Shown here: piece after piece, positions 1 through 11,600 of the stretch
How positions within the stretch are numbered: the stretch's first letter is position 1
How the letters are laid out: each line of letters begins with the position of its first letter
Source of the DNA: Neurospora tetraspora
Taxonomy: Eukaryota; Ascomycota; Sordariomycetes; Sordariales; Sordariaceae
Assembly: GCF_033439725.1 (NCBI RefSeq)
Contig: NW_026944389.1
Span: 3,224,001 to 3,288,000 of the forward strand
Direction: 5' to 3'
DNA length: 64,000 bases
Made by a program: the position numbers and the translations under genes
Notes under the pieces: model-generated
Database searches by the model: none
Told to the model about the DNA's origin: nothing
The model's input: the letters and a program-made list of their open reading frames with translations, nothing else

Positions 1-2332
1 CTGGATAATCGTTCCCGGTTTGCGGCTCTCTCCATGGGGAACTGCGGGGGGAGAACTGGGGATTGGGGGTGGACTGGGGGAAATTTCTCCATAGGATGCT
101 CCACATGACCCCCACGTAACGTAAAAGCAAGCGCTGGAATTCCGGGGTGGTCGTCGACGACCACGACCACGACGTGCCAACCTGCGTCCCACTGTGGAGC
201 GGTTCAAGAAAAAAGTTGCCGATTTGGGTCAAACTTTTTCATGGTCGTCTTTTGACAGACAACCAGAATTCAGCTGGAGAGGTGTAAACTCTAGCATACA
301 GGGCCAGGAGAGCGAGACTGGCTGGACCAGGACTAGGTCTTGTGTGCCGGCCCGAGGTTTTGGCGAGTTCCGAGACCAGTACGTACCCGTAGAGCGGTGG
401 ACGGTGTAAGTGATAGCCAGTGTAGAGTGGTGAGGCTTTTCGAGACAGGTGTTGGCGATGTTTACAGGCGGTGAGTCGTGAGTCCCGGACCGAGGGAGTT
501 TGTCTGATGTGTTCGACCTAGTTGGGGGATGGGAGTATTTAAGGTGTATGTCCTGTACAGCCAAATTGGCCGAGGTTGCGGCTAGAGACAGAATTTGTCT
601 CGTTTCTGAGAATGAAGCGGCAGTGGTCGCCTTATACGGTAGCAGTCAAAGGGGATCATCAGGGACCGGTCCCCCAGAGTTGAAGTGTGATCCAGATCGT
701 GTATGCAACTTTATCTGTGCGCTAGGCCATGCGATTGTAATTTGGGTTTTGGGGGAGACGCGGAGAATATCGAGTAAACCGTCCTCGTGGGTAGCAGAAT
801 GGGTCTCCAAACATCGTCAAGTGCTGGAAGTTGGTGTTGTTTGACGGGGCAGATGCCAAGACAAACGGGACAAGACCAGCCAAGCTTGAGGCTCGTTCGG
901 GGAAGCGGGATCTGGACGGCACGTGCGCCCCCCAGGATGTCGGTTTGCCAGAACGTGTGCATGGGGTTGGTACATACCTAGGTAGGTACAGCAAACCGTG
1001 CACCGTAAACTGCTGGCATCGAAGTGGGGAATGTTGAGAATTATAATCAGACTGAAAGGTACATCCCGATCTTACTTGCGCGCATACATATCTGTACAAA
1101 CGAAAGAATGGTTGCACGGCAGGAACTGCAACCGTGATGGCCACGTTATCAAGCAAGCTTACACCTGATCGTCCAGCACCACGCGATGCGGAGAGCTTCT
1201 CCGACGACAGAGAGAGGATGGGACGAACGTCCAAGACAAGACGGGATGAGATGTAAATGCCGCGCTAGTCGTTCACACACACGTTGGGGTCGGTTGAAGA
1301 GTCGAGACCTGGTCAAGATTTTCTGGCGCAAGGGAAGAGGAAAATTCTGAGCGATAGGGGTTGTCGGGTTGTCGGGTTGTCGGGGCGCCTACTGGAATCG
1401 TCCAAGTCAAACAAGTTAGTAGTTGCCGTGGAAGGAAACTGATGGCCAGAACTAAGTTGTCAGGATTCGGGACCTAGAATGTCGTCGGGCAAGCGGCACC
1501 AGCAGCGGCAAGTCGTTCCTGTCGTCCAAGTTTTCTCAAAGTTCGCGTTGATGTCGCTCCCAATTCCCAAAGCAGCAGAATGCCGTGTGGGGCATGCAGG
1601 TCGCTGCCAAGCCGCCGAAAAGAAAGCGGGCTACTGCAGAGTCGGGCGCCAGAAGGGTTTTTGTTAATTGTTAGTGCAGCTTGTCAAGTTGTCGTCGCCG
1701 TCAGGGGCGCTCGCGCTGTCAAAGAGGCGTTCGTTCCCGTCTTGACTTTTTCTTGGTATCGCCTAAAATGTGAGAATTTCCCCAATGAAGAACCCCAATT
1801 ACAACATTAAGGCCAACCACGAGTAAAAAGGGTTCTTCCAGATTTTGAATAGTCCATGTTCTGGCCGCGACTGGTTGGCCATTTTCTCAATGCTATAGGT
1901 ACCACGTATGTACAATTGACAGTGTCAGGCCTGCAGGAAAAGACTGAAAATCTCTGCTCGCCTCTCGGAAAGGTTGGGGAATGGAACTTGTGTGACTTGC
2001 AGGCATCGAAGCTCGCCATGCTGCCAGGTTCCACCGGCCATCCCAGACTTCAACGTTGCAGTTCCTTGCGATGCGGGGAACAACCCACAACACTCACGAA
2101 CGGCGGTCTGTGGATTTGAGGGGAAGATATGGGGGAAACATTGGGGGAATGATGGGGTAGAAAAAGTGGGACGTCATCCCAGCCTTTTTGATGGATGCCC
2201 GACATGTAACCATCAACTTGGTGCTCTACTTAATGCGCTATATAACCCTTTCTCCTCATCCTGTTCCTGCTTCGTCTGGCCTGGGTCCGTGGTGTTTCTG
2301 TTTCATCCTGCCTATCCACATCTCTACACAGC
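1..2332. other. intergenic, no gene recognised
   Basis: No open frame here has an ATG, a usable length and recognisable family features; the open stretches are short and overlap on both strands. A perfect 18-bp palindrome centred on GTCGAC lies at 147-164, and three tandem copies of TTGTCGGG lie near 1360-1382. A TATA-like TATATAA near 2239-2246 probably serves the permease gene that starts at 2333. Confidence 0.6.
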
Positions 2333-3996
2333 ATGGCCAGCCTAAGGCACGAGGGCCGTGATTCCCTCTCGGGGATCGAGAAGCCGGCGGTCGAATCGTC
2401 CGAGTACTATACACAGAATGAGCAGCCAAACACGGGCAACCTCAATGTCCGCGCTATGGCTCCCGAGGAGCGTGTCCGCATCGAAAAGTCTCTCCTTCGC
2501 AAGCTTGATGCTCGGTGCTCCTACTTTGTTGTTATCTATATCTTGTAAGTAGCTCGGCTTCCAGTGACAGTGACCCGTACTTACAACTTGGTAGGAACTA
2601 CCTCGACCGAAACAACATTGGTGCTGCCCGTCTCAAGGGTCTTCAAGAGGATCTCAAATTGAGCGACACCCAATACGCGACATGTCTCTCCATTCTTTAC
2701 GTCGGATACATCCTCATGCAGATCCCTTCCAACATGTTCATCAACCGAATTCCCCGGCCATCGCTTTACATCTCGGGAGTCATGACCATCTGGGGTCTCA
2801 TCTCGACGTTGACCGGTATGGCCAAGGGCTTTGGTGGCATGGTTGCCATCCGTTTCCTGCTGGGTTTCGTCGAAGCCGCTTTCCTGCCCGGAGCGCTCTT
2901 GATTCTCAGCAAGTGGTATACCCGTCGTGAACTGACCAAGCGCAACGCCATTCTCTTCTGCGGCAACCTCATCTCGAACGCCTTCTCTTCTCTCGTCGGT
3001 GCTGGCGTCTTGTCCAACATGGACGGCGTGCTGGGTCACAGGGCCTGGAGGTGGCTGTTCTATATCGAAGGTGCCGCCACCATGTTCGTCGCCGTCTGCG
3101 CGGCTTTCATCCTTCCCGACTTGCCGACCAACAGCCGCGGATTCACCGAGGAGGAACTCTTGGTCGCCCAGTTGCGCATGACTGAAGATGTCGGTGAAGC
3201 CGATAGCGACTCGGCTGATATGGGCATCTTTGACGGCTTGATCATGGTAGTCAAGGACTGGAAGGTCTACCTGATGATGCTGACCTTCACCGCGTATACC
3301 ACCGGTTTGAGTTTCAACGCCTTCTTCGTAAGTCTTGATTATATCCTGTGTATATGCATCAGCCCATCGCTAACAACATAACAGCCTACGCTTACGGGCA
3401 CCCTTGGCCTGGCATATGTTCCCACTCTTCTTCTCAGCGCCCCTCCCTGGGTCTTTGCCTGTATCTTCTCGCTCATCAACGCCTGGCACTCTGATCGCAA
3501 GCAAGAGAAGTTCGGCCACATTGTCGGCCCCATCTGCATGGGTCTGGTCGGATTCATCATCAGCATGGCCACCCTGAACAAGGCCGCGAGATACGTTGCG
3601 CTCTTCTTGCAAGCTGGATCGTACGCTGGCTTCATTGTCTTCTACTCGTGGATCAGCTCTTCGTTCCCCCGCCCGCCTGCCAAGCGTGCCGTCGCTCTGG
3701 CCATGATCAACGCTTTCAGCCAGCTTGGCAACGTCGCGGGATCATACGTCTGGGACCTGAAGGCGAACGGTTACCGCAACAGCTACGGCATCGTGACTGC
3801 CATGTTCGGCGTCACCATTGTCGGCTGCTGGGTGATCCGCATGGTGCTTGTCAACCAGAATAAGAAGCTTGCGCTTGGGGAGGAAAGTGCATGGGAGGTG
3901 CACGACGATGTGGCAAACCAAACTGCGAGAGTGGAGGGATTGAAGAGCGAAGGTGCGGATTTGAAGCCACAGATTGGGTTCAGATATCTTGTTTGA
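2333..3996 (+). CDS. MFS permease, anion:cation symporter (allantoate/vitamin permease) family
   Basis: Plasma-membrane transporter of about 518 aa, encoded by exons 2333-2544, 2595-3327 and 3385-3996; both introns are GT-AG and keep the frame. After a hydrophilic N-terminus of about 65 residues the protein reads FVVIYILNYLDRNNIG, the typical first membrane segment of the Dal5-like ACS family. About twelve hydrophobic segments follow, with a long polar loop (GEADSDSADMG) between the two halves. Length and layout fit the family, which moves small organic anions such as allantoate, nicotinate, pantothenate or biotin precursors; the substrate cannot be read from sequence. The ATG at 2333 is the first in frame and sits about 90 nt after a TATA-like element. 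It is a stand-alone gene with no neighbour that points to a pathway. Confidence 0.93.
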
Positions 3997-4440
3997 TTTA
4001 GCGGAGGAAGGTGTATGTCTGCATTGCAGATCTTGGTTAATGATACCCCGAGAATTTGTTCACTGGTTGTGACTTCTGTGTTTATGTTCTTCGCGGTGAA
4101 TGTCGTGGAAGTTGCAGACGCCCAACGCAAACGATGATGAGTTCTCCACCAGAGCAGGTTAGCTGCCTGCCGTGCAGTCTTTATCTATATGAAATGTGCC
4201 TGCCGCAGGCTTTGACTAGCGGCTGCCTGCCCCTGCCTTTGGTACCCTCGCCTATAAAAGTCACAGCTGTCGCGGGATTAGATAAGGTACAGATCTTATT
4301 CTCCCAACGAGCCCCTAAAACATCCAAGTTTCCATGCATTTACTCACAGCCCTTCTCCCGTTCTTCAGATTTTCGGTTTCCATCTCAACGGAGAGCTAAC
4401 TGGCGTTTCTTCCCACTTCAAATCTTACCCATCAATCACC
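3997..4440. promoter_or_regulatory. intergenic region with TATA box of the HET gene
   Basis: This spacer holds the end of the permease transcript and the promoter of the HET-domain gene. TATAAAA at 4253-4259 lies about 180 nt before the ATG at 4441, which leaves room for a 5' leader of about 150 nt that is CT-rich just before the start. No other element was recognised. Confidence 0.55.
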
Positions 4441-6126
4441 ATGTGGTTGATCAACACACGCACCCTTGAGCTCGAGGAGTTCGTCGGCACCGACATACCC
4501 AAGTATGCCATTCTTTCGCACACATGGGAGAATGGAGAAGTCACATTTCACGATGCCAAAGCAAAGCTACTGGAGAAACAGACATCTCAAGGCGCCCGCA
4601 AGGTAGCAAAAGCATGCCAAGTTGCGGCCGAGCATGGATTGGCCTATGCCTGGGTCGATACGTGTTGTATCGACAAGTCCAGTAGTGCGGAGCTCACAGA
4701 GGCCATCAACTCCATGTTCCAATGGTATCGCTCGTCACAGATTTGCTTGGTCTACCTCTCCGATCTCCAAGCAGACGAACTTGACCAGGCAATGTACGCA
4801 TCCCGCTGGTTCAAACGCGGATGGACGCTTCAAGAACTCATCGCTCCCACCAGACTCATGTTCTACGACCAGGACTGGAAGGCAAGGGGGACGAAAGAGG
4901 ATTTGGCAAGCCTACTCAGCAAGATTACTCGCATCGATATTGGCATCTTGTTAGATCCTTCCAAAATACATACAATTGCGGTTGGCAAAAGGATGAGCTG
5001 GGCGGCTGACCGGCAAACGACACGCATCGAAGACAGGGCCTACTCTCTTCTGGGAATCTTTGACATCAATATGCCTCTGATATATGGAGAGGGCCCGAAG
5101 GCTTTCACAAGATTACAAGAAGAAATCATACGGCGAAGCAATGATGTCAGCATCTTTTACTGGCGGACCTGGGAAGATTTACGTTGGCGCGGTATGCTGG
5201 CCATCTCGCCTGATGAGTTCAAATGTGCAGCAACCATCAAGAATGGTGTGACTCTCAGGAACGGCCCCGAGTACTCTCTAACGAACAAAGGCCTCCGTAT
5301 TGACCTCGAGCTTGCGGCTGCCGGCCCCAACGTTTACTTAATGGCCCTGTACTGTGCTGATTCCTATACGGATGAGTGGGAGTGCATCTACTTGACGGCC
5401 ATTGGTAGGGACTCATATGCGAGAGCTCGACCACGGCAGGTTGTCCTTACAACCCGAAAGAGTTTCACGTGGGTCCGCAAGCAGTCTCAATACCTCACTG
5501 AGGAGATAAACTCCGAGATGTCGTATATTGCATTCACATCAGCTTTGGATAGGTCACTCACGTTTAATGGCCTTTTTCAATTAAGATTCGGCTATCAACA
5601 TTGCGGCACCTATCCTGAACATTTATGGCACCACGATCATGCGGCCTTTCTTCAAGTCGGTTCTCCGCCTTTCGCTGGCTGTCATGTATTGAAACTGGAT
5701 CCGAGGCCCAATTCCTTCTCGGTCGTTCTTGCGTTCGGAGTCACGGATGAAGGACGCAGCTGGCTGTGTTTTGTGGACAAAAACACCACCTTTCCCTGGT
5801 CTCCATCGCAGCATGTCTTGACCCGTGCTGAATGTCTAAAGACTCCTGTTAACTTGTCACATGTTGACAGGTCAATTATAGTAGGCAGTGTAGCTCAATA
5901 TGGGATTTTTCGAGGTCAAAAGAAGGATAGGCTTGCCGCAACGTGGCTAAACGACTCCACGTTTGTTACAGCTAAACTTGTCGAGGACGTGGGAGATGGT
6001 TGCACCACGTATGTCATAGAGCTCCGAGAGGAAATCGTTGTGCGCAGTGAGGATAACCAGAAGAATACGACCGGGTCAAAAGATAAAGACGGGAAGTCGT
6101 GGCTGATGAGGGCTCTGACTGGCTGA
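4441..6126 (+). CDS. HET-domain protein (heterokaryon-incompatibility type)
   Basis: Single-exon gene for 561 aa. The N-terminus reads MWLINTRTLELEEF, followed by the hallmark HET blocks: YAILSHTWENGEVTF (about residues 22-36), AYAWVDTCCIDKSS (about 69-82) and SRWFKRGWTLQELIAP (about 121-136). Together with the later IEDRAYSLLGIFDINMPLIYG block this is the layout of HET-E/HET-D-like N-terminal regions. HET domains trigger or execute cell death after fusion of unlike hyphae. There is no NACHT or WD40 region after the HET part, so this is the short form; the C-terminal 300 residues match no domain I recognise. The frame is fully open and the copy looks functional. HET genes occur in large families, so no individual incompatibility locus can be assigned. 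Confidence 0.93.
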   Translation: MWLINTRTLELEEFVGTDIPKYAILSHTWENGEVTFHDAKAKLLEKQTSQGARKVAKACQVAAEHGLAYAWVDTCCIDKSSSAELTEAINSMFQWYRSSQICLVYLSDLQADELDQAMYASRWFKRGWTLQELIAPTRLMFYDQDWKARGTKEDLASLLSKITRIDIGILLDPSKIHTIAVGKRMSWAADRQTTRIEDRAYSLLGIFDINMPLIYGEGPKAFTRLQEEIIRRSNDVSIFYWRTWEDLRWRGMLAISPDEFKCAATIKNGVTLRNGPEYSLTNKGLRIDLELAAAGPNVYLMALYCADSYTDEWECIYLTAIGRDSYARARPRQVVLTTRKSFTWVRKQSQYLTEEINSEMSYIAFTSALDRSLTFNGLFQLRFGYQHCGTYPEHLWHHDHAAFLQVGSPPFAGCHVLKLDPRPNSFSVVLAFGVTDEGRSWLCFVDKNTTFPWSPSQHVLTRAECLKTPVNLSHVDRSIIVGSVAQYGIFRGQKKDRLAATWLNDSTFVTAKLVEDVGDGCTTYVIELREEIVVRSEDNQKNTTGSKDKDGKSWLMRALTG

Positions 6127-6377
6127 GCTAAACACAGAGACTACAAGAAACGATCAAACGAAGAAACATGTGGGATACTATGAGCGCAGTCTACTGCCCA
6201 CGCCAGACAGTCAATTCCAGCTATATCAACCTACCGTCTGGACAGGTCATCGCAGATCACCAATATGAGCTCACCAACAACTAGTGACTTGCGGAGACTG
6301 TTACAATCCTGGCGATCGGTGTTGGATCATTCAGCTCCAAACTACGCCAAAATATTCCGACTCTTAATCGACCTTTC

Positions 6378-7605
6378 CTACTGGACCTTAACAACCACCT
6401 TCCCAAAGTGACTTCCGCTCCTCAAGTACTTGATCGCCTCCTTGCCCTCCTCAAACCCAAATACCCTATCCACCACCGGCCTAATCTGATGCCTCTCATA
6501 AAACTCGCACATCTCCTCGAACCGATCCCTCGGACCATTAATGATGCCCTTGAGCGTCACATTCCTCCTCAACACCAACAAGTTCATATTCATCCTGCTG
6601 CCCCCCTCACCCTCCTTATCCTCCTTACCCGACGTATACCCAATGCAAGAAATCAGCCCACCAAACGCAATACAATCCAGCGCCTTATACAACGTCCCCG
6701 CCCCACCCGTCTCCAAAATAATATCCGCCCCATTGCCCTCCGTAATCTCCATAACCTTCTCCTCCCAACCGGGAGTAGTCTTGTAATTAACCACATAATC
6801 TGCACCCAACTCCTCCTTAGCCCTGCGCAGTTTCTCATCGCTCGAGCTAGTGATAATCGTCCTCGCCCCGGCCGCTTTAGCAATCTGCAACCCCGCGACA
6901 GCCACACCACCTGTACCCTCAAGCACCACCGTCTTTCCCTTCAACGGCTGCTGCTTCCCTTCTTCTTCTTTGGCGGCCCAGGTGCCAAAGGGGGGCTCCA
7001 TGCCGAAAATCGCCATCCAAGCTGTTACGGCAGCGATGGGTAGGCAACTCGCCTCTTCGTCTGTCAAGTACTCCGGGACCCGGACGAGGCCCGTGGATGG
7101 GAAAACGCGGTAGGTCTGCAACACGCCGTCGAGAGGCTTGCCGAGCCCCGAGGCCAGGTCCTGCGCGGTGATTTGCCCGGTGAGGTGGGATTGGCTGAAG
7201 GTGGAGAGGACGCGGTCGCCTACGGACCAGGTGGAGTCGGCGTTGGGGCCGAGAGCGACGATGACGCCCAGGGCGTCGGAGCAGGGGACGAGGGGCGTGG
7301 AACGCTTGGAAAGGGTTTTGTGGTGGTTGTATTCGCCGTTTGTTACTGCGGGGTTGTGGATGTTAGTGAGGTTCGTATGGATGGGGCTTGAAGAAGAGAG
7401 AGGAGGGCGGGGGGAAGGGTAAGGTAGGTAGGTAGAGGTACATACCCTCCGTATCACGGTAATTAAGCGACACAGCCTTGATCTCTACCAACACCTCGTC
7501 CTGGCCGGGAGTAGGCATGGGCGCGGTACCACGGGTGAGGTTATCGAAGCCATCTTCGAGGGTGTGCCACTGCTGGACTTCCTTTGTTTGAGTAAAAGTA
7601 ACCAT
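6378..7605 (-). CDS. MDR-superfamily zinc-type alcohol dehydrogenase-like oxidoreductase
   Basis: NAD(P)H-dependent medium-chain reductase of 375 aa, encoded on the minus strand by exons 7605-7446 and 7345-6378 with one 100-nt GT-AG intron (phase 1). The GroES-like N-terminal half contains VSLNYRDTE joined across the intron to VTNGEY, then VPCSDALGVIVALG and SVGDRVL. The Rossmann half has KTVVLEGTGGVAVAGLQIAK in place of the usual VLVTGGTGGVG motif, then DYVVNYK and GGLISCIGYTSG near the end. The catalytic zinc-ligand pattern of true alcohol dehydrogenases (GHE with later Cys/His) is not evident, so a quinone-oxidoreductase or enoyl-reductase-type activity is more likely. The physiological substrate is unknown. 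The ATG at 7605 is preceded by an A-rich context. Confidence 0.9.
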
Positions 7606-8247
7606 GGTGAATGAAGTTGTTTGTGCTTCAAAAACGGGTGAGATAAACTGGACAGTGGGGTTTTGAGTGATCTGTGTTCGAGATTTGGGCTTTGTCTTCT
7701 TTATAGACGAATGTTGTGATGTGAAGTGAAGTGGAGGAGTTTATGTTCTTCCAGTGTTGTAAGAATTGATGATGTAACCAGCTGATGAATGTGGTGTCCT
7801 CTTCGCGATGTGGGTCACTAACGGATCGCGATTTGTAAGACGGCGGGGAGATCGCTTTCCCTTAGCTTCTCCGCTCTGTCTTGGCATAAATGTTCCTCCA
7901 ACACGATGTTGAAGATGAGGGACACTCCAACAGTATACATTGGTATGATGTTCAACTGTTAAAATGAAGCTTTGATAAAAGTGTTTTTATTATGCTCTCT
8001 ACAATCATATCATTGATCAACTACTCCGGCCAAAAAATGGACGTGCAAAACCGACTCGTCAAAACACAGTGTGAACCTCCTCGGACGACCTCCACCCCCA
8101 GATAACCTTCAAGAAACCAGACATCGCGAAAGCAATACACATAACGATATCACCAAACCCAAGCCAATCCGACCACGCTTATTCCATAACTTATTACCCA
8201 GCAGCCATCACTCAATCCCAACAAACAAATCACCGACGCGAGCCTGA
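7606..8247. other. intergenic, no gene recognised
   Basis: Upstream region of the minus-strand dehydrogenase and 3' region of the minus-strand 466-aa gene. No open frame or RNA structure of note was seen. Confidence 0.5.
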
Positions 8248-9648
8248 TCAAAGCTCAATCAACAACTCCTCCGTATCCTCACAAGGACTCTTTGGCTTAA
8301 GCTGTCCACAGTCGGCGTTCTTCTCAGGCTGTTTATAGTTGACGTTCTTCTCAGCCTGCTCCAACCGCCACATCCACTCATCAACACTCCTGGCAAACTG
8401 GTAATAAACAAGCTGGCGTTCGTGCATCTTTCCCAGGCGAGGAAAATCGCTGCTCCGATGCATGTAAGCCAAGCTCTCCATCTCCAAGTCCCATCCGACT
8501 AGCCAGGCCTGGGGATCACGGCGGCCCCAGTCTTCTGTTGGGATTGGAACCATAGGAATGATGATATTGTTGCTGCTCATGTTGGTGAGCTCGGTGCCTT
8601 TGAGGGAGGCGTGACTTTTCATTCTGCGAATGCTGCTGTTGTTGTTGTTCATCTTGTTTGCTTTCAATGAGGCGCAGCTTTTCATCATGCGAATTGAACC
8701 AAACCGGTTCGTTTGAGGTTGGACGTGTGGTTGAGCCTGACACTGACCCTGACCCTGCTTCTTGAGAAGAAAGGCCCTGCGCGCCTCAACAACATGTTGA
8801 ACAACCTTCTTCATCACACATGGATGAATGTAAAAACACGCTCCCTGGATATACTTCTCCTTCGCCGCTCTAGCCACTAGCGGGTGTGGTCCCTTCAGTG
8901 GGTCGCCAACGATGTTCTTGTTCTGCTTTCTCCGGTGGACTTGGATAGAGAAGAAGATGTCATGGAGGCCTTTGTGAAAGGCCAATTGTTGGTCGTCTGT
9001 TTGAGCTTGGCCGTACAACAGCGGGCGATTCTCCATGCTCATGTTGGCAAAGTACTCGCGGAGGAACTTGGCTGTCAGCTGTGAGAGTCTGTGTGTATCG
9101 GCATCGCGTTGATCGGTGAGGCCGCCGATGAGGTTGACTGTTTCTTTCGGGGTGAGAAAGGAATCCCCCGGTGGGAAAACGAAGCTGGGGATTTGGGTGA
9201 AGAGCTTGGGGCGAACGACGTCAAGCCACGAGAGGAGTTCGGGTCCTCCTTGCATTTGGCCGGTGAAGATCTGTTCGTGACGAGACCGCTTGGTGGTTTG
9301 TTGATGGTAGAATTTGATGGGGACTTCGTATGGCCTGTGGTTTGCTGCGTACAGGGTTACGGTGACGGTTTTCTGTGGCTTGGTGTCCACCGCTCGTGGA
9401 ATTTTTGCGGGGATGTTTGATGTGCCGCGTCGAGGGACGAGCACTCGAGATTCCGCCGTAGTATCTTCTCGGCCAAGAGCACATCGCGAAGCTTGCTTTG
9501 ACAGATTTTCGGACGCTGGTGATGGCGGTAGCGAGGTCTGCTTGGTTGGCGTGTCTCTAGACGTTCTCGGGCATGTCTGGGAAGACTCGGTGGTGTATCG
9601 TGATAGCAAAATGAAGTCAGGTTCTTGTCGATCCAGAAGACTATCCAT
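8248..9648 (-). CDS. hypothetical protein, 466 aa, with internal short repeats
   Basis: Single open frame with a good ATG at 9648; I do not recognise the family. The first 100 residues are Ser/Thr/Pro/Arg-rich and look disordered. Residues of about 95-290 are more ordered (VTVTLYAANHRPYEVPIKFY, then SWLDVVRPKLFTQIPSFVF). A repeated element follows: SIRMMKSCASLKANK and SIRRMKSHASLKGTE lie about 20 residues apart and are separated by an Asn run. The segment ending WGRRDPQAWLVGWDLEMESL is Trp-rich. Near the C-terminus EKNVNYKQP and EKNADCGQL form a second short tandem repeat. The codon pattern and length support a real gene. No catalytic motif is visible. Confidence 0.75.
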   Translation of the reverse strand: MDSLLDRQEPDFILLSRYTTESSQTCPRTSRDTPTKQTSLPPSPASENLSKQASRCALGREDTTAESRVLVPRRGTSNIPAKIPRAVDTKPQKTVTVTLYAANHRPYEVPIKFYHQQTTKRSRHEQIFTGQMQGGPELLSWLDVVRPKLFTQIPSFVFPPGDSFLTPKETVNLIGGLTDQRDADTHRLSQLTAKFLREYFANMSMENRPLLYGQAQTDDQQLAFHKGLHDIFFSIQVHRRKQNKNIVGDPLKGPHPLVARAAKEKYIQGACFYIHPCVMKKVVQHVVEARRAFLLKKQGQGQCQAQPHVQPQTNRFGSIRMMKSCASLKANKMNNNNSSIRRMKSHASLKGTELTNMSSNNIIIPMVPIPTEDWGRRDPQAWLVGWDLEMESLAYMHRSSDFPRLGKMHERQLVYYQFARSVDEWMWRLEQAEKNVNYKQPEKNADCGQLKPKSPCEDTEELLIEL

Positions 9649-9919
9649 AATGCTGATAGTCGTTAATATCTTGGTGATGTTTTGGTGCCTGAGTTATTTT
9701 GATTGCGAAGTGTCCAGTGGTTTAGCACTGATCTGGGCTTTTAACTTGAGTCCCAGCGACTTGTATCAGGTGTTGCCTTCCTCTTGTCCTGGGTGGTGGT
9801 TTGCACGCTGATCCATCTCGTTGTTTCCCTCTTTGCTGGAAGCCACCGTTTTCCGTCGCTTAGGAAACAGGTGTTGTGTGATTGGAGAGAGCAACCCAAA
9901 GTCAAAGGTCGACATCTCC

Positions 9920-11014
9920 TTAGCTAACAATGATTGCAAAATCGATGACAAGTTTGACTTTAGGCATAACTTCCTCTTCCCTCGACGCTTTCCGGCTCTC
10001 CTCAACCCAGAGGTCCTGAAGAAACGCCAAAGCATTTTTAGCCACTTCTGCAGTAAAAGCTTTATCGGTTAGAGACTCTGATAGATCCACAGAGTCCTTC
10101 ATGTTATGAACCTCGAAACCCCGATCAGCGGCCTGAATGATGCAGCGTAACATGTCAGAATCATGAGCCTCCACATATACATTTTGGTAATATGCATCGT
10201 GGAGGTCTCCATCAGGTAGTTTGTGAATGCAATCTGGACCTTGATCAAAGAGAAATTTGCATCGAGACAGTTGCGGCCAACTGAGGTAAGCAGAAACCCT
10301 TAGCCATGGAATTCTGACCATTACCTGGTCGTCTCTGGCATTTCGCAAGATCTCATAGGCCCGAACAAGACGGGGATCTCTCCCGAATTGCTTGTGATCC
10401 CACGCGTGGGGCCCCATATGCAAGAGCAGGGATTGGCTCTTAAAAGGATCACATCTGATGTCGTCAGGGGACAAGCCTTTTTTCTCGCCGGGGTCTTGGT
10501 GACATTTAGCGAGAAGTAGGGCTGATCTGGATAACCAAGACGGGCTGTCGAGCTCCCCCCGCAAAGCTGGTGAACCGTTACGTACAGGGTCCCGCTCGTG
10601 ATGTTTCAAGGCAGCTTCACGTGCGTCGTGACACAGATGGGCGAGAGCTGGGGGCCGCGTTGACAGGAGGACGAGGCCAGGATCCGGTGGAAGTTTCTTT
10701 CGGGGCCGGTGCTGTGGTGCATACATAAAGGCAAACAAACCGTGGGCTCGAACATCGACGTGACATCTGCTGTAGATGTTGAGATCGTCTTCATCGAGCA
10801 AGACTTCCTTCCAGATCATATCTCGAAGCTCCTGAGGCAGGTCCGAGAAAGTCTTCTTCCGGGCGGGTTGGTTCAAGGTGATGTTGCCGTTGCAAGTTGG
10901 GGCATCTGATTCAGCAGCTTCTGGCGAGAGAAGCATATGAGTCGATGCGCCGTGACAATCGCCATTGCCGTCATCGGTCGTCCCGCTCTTCTTATTGACT
11001 TCCACTTGTGACAT
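9920..11014 (-). CDS. 2EXR-domain protein, copy 1 of a tandem pair
   Basis: Single-exon gene for 364 aa. The first ATG (MSQVEVNKKSG) is at 11014; the open frame extends 27 nt upstream but has no ATG there. The 2EXR signature FSDLPQELRDMIWKEVL lies at about residues 56-72 and is followed by LVLLSTRPPALAHLCHDARE, the usual second block of this fungal family. The 2EXR fold is F-box-like and occurs in large lineage-specific fungal families; its biochemical role is not established. A shorter paralogue on the same strand lies about 600 nt upstream, sharing the LPQELRDMIW, RPPALAH and W(L/V)SRS blocks, which points to tandem duplication. The long tail after residue 200 is specific to this copy. Confidence 0.88.
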   Translation of the reverse strand: MSQVEVNKKSGTTDDGNGDCHGASTHMLLSPEAAESDAPTCNGNITLNQPARKKTFSDLPQELRDMIWKEVLLDEDDLNIYSRCHVDVRAHGLFAFMYAPQHRPRKKLPPDPGLVLLSTRPPALAHLCHDAREAALKHHERDPVRNGSPALRGELDSPSWLSRSALLLAKCHQDPGEKKGLSPDDIRCDPFKSQSLLLHMGPHAWDHKQFGRDPRLVRAYEILRNARDDQVMVRIPWLRVSAYLSWPQLSRCKFLFDQGPDCIHKLPDGDLHDAYYQNVYVEAHDSDMLRCIIQAADRGFEVHNMKDSVDLSESLTDKAFTAEVAKNALAFLQDLWVEESRKASREEEVMPKVKLVIDFAIIVS

Positions 11015-11600
11015 GATGGCAGTGTGAGATGGATGGATCACGAAACCTGAAATAATGGGAGTGGCGATGATGTAGGTTGAGTTGTACAGCTGAACGAGGA
11101 AAGATCGACAGCTGTAATGCTGGTGATATCAGGAACAGAAGGTGTAGAGGGCTACAGAAAGAGGAAGGTTCATGTGGTGGCCAGTGAATGGCTGGCAGGA
11201 TAGATGGTTCTGATGGCAAAAGTGTGGCAAGATGACTGAGGGGAAAAAAGTAGGAAGTAGAGTGCGAAGAACAACCAGAAGTTATAACCCTCCAACGTTA
11301 TTGCCCTAATGCACCTTTCTAGGGCCAGGGCAAGAGCAAAGGGAGCAAGGCTGGCCTGCAGGGCAAGAGCAGGCGGTCTGCACACGTGCTTCAAACACCA
11401 CAAAAATTTCTCAGAGGTAGGTAGTCACTGATAGTGGTTGTGAATGAAGGAACAAAACAGCTCAACCATTGAAAATGGAACCTTTATTCCGGTGACAGTG
11501 GGGAAGGAGGTAATGTGAACCTTTGCTGAGAAGGGCTGGATGTCCTCTAGGTCATCCGATCTCCAGCTACTCGTCAGGGTTAGAAGCGCTTTTTTGATGT
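11015..11600. other. intergenic between tandem 2EXR genes
   Basis: The promoter region of the downstream 2EXR copy and the 3' end of the upstream one. No separate gene was recognised. Confidence 0.5.

Noticed and set aside
6408-7043. A 211-codon plus-strand frame opposite the dehydrogenase gene
   Set aside because: It is the antisense shadow of a well-supported coding exon and has a strongly biased Pro/His/Arg composition.
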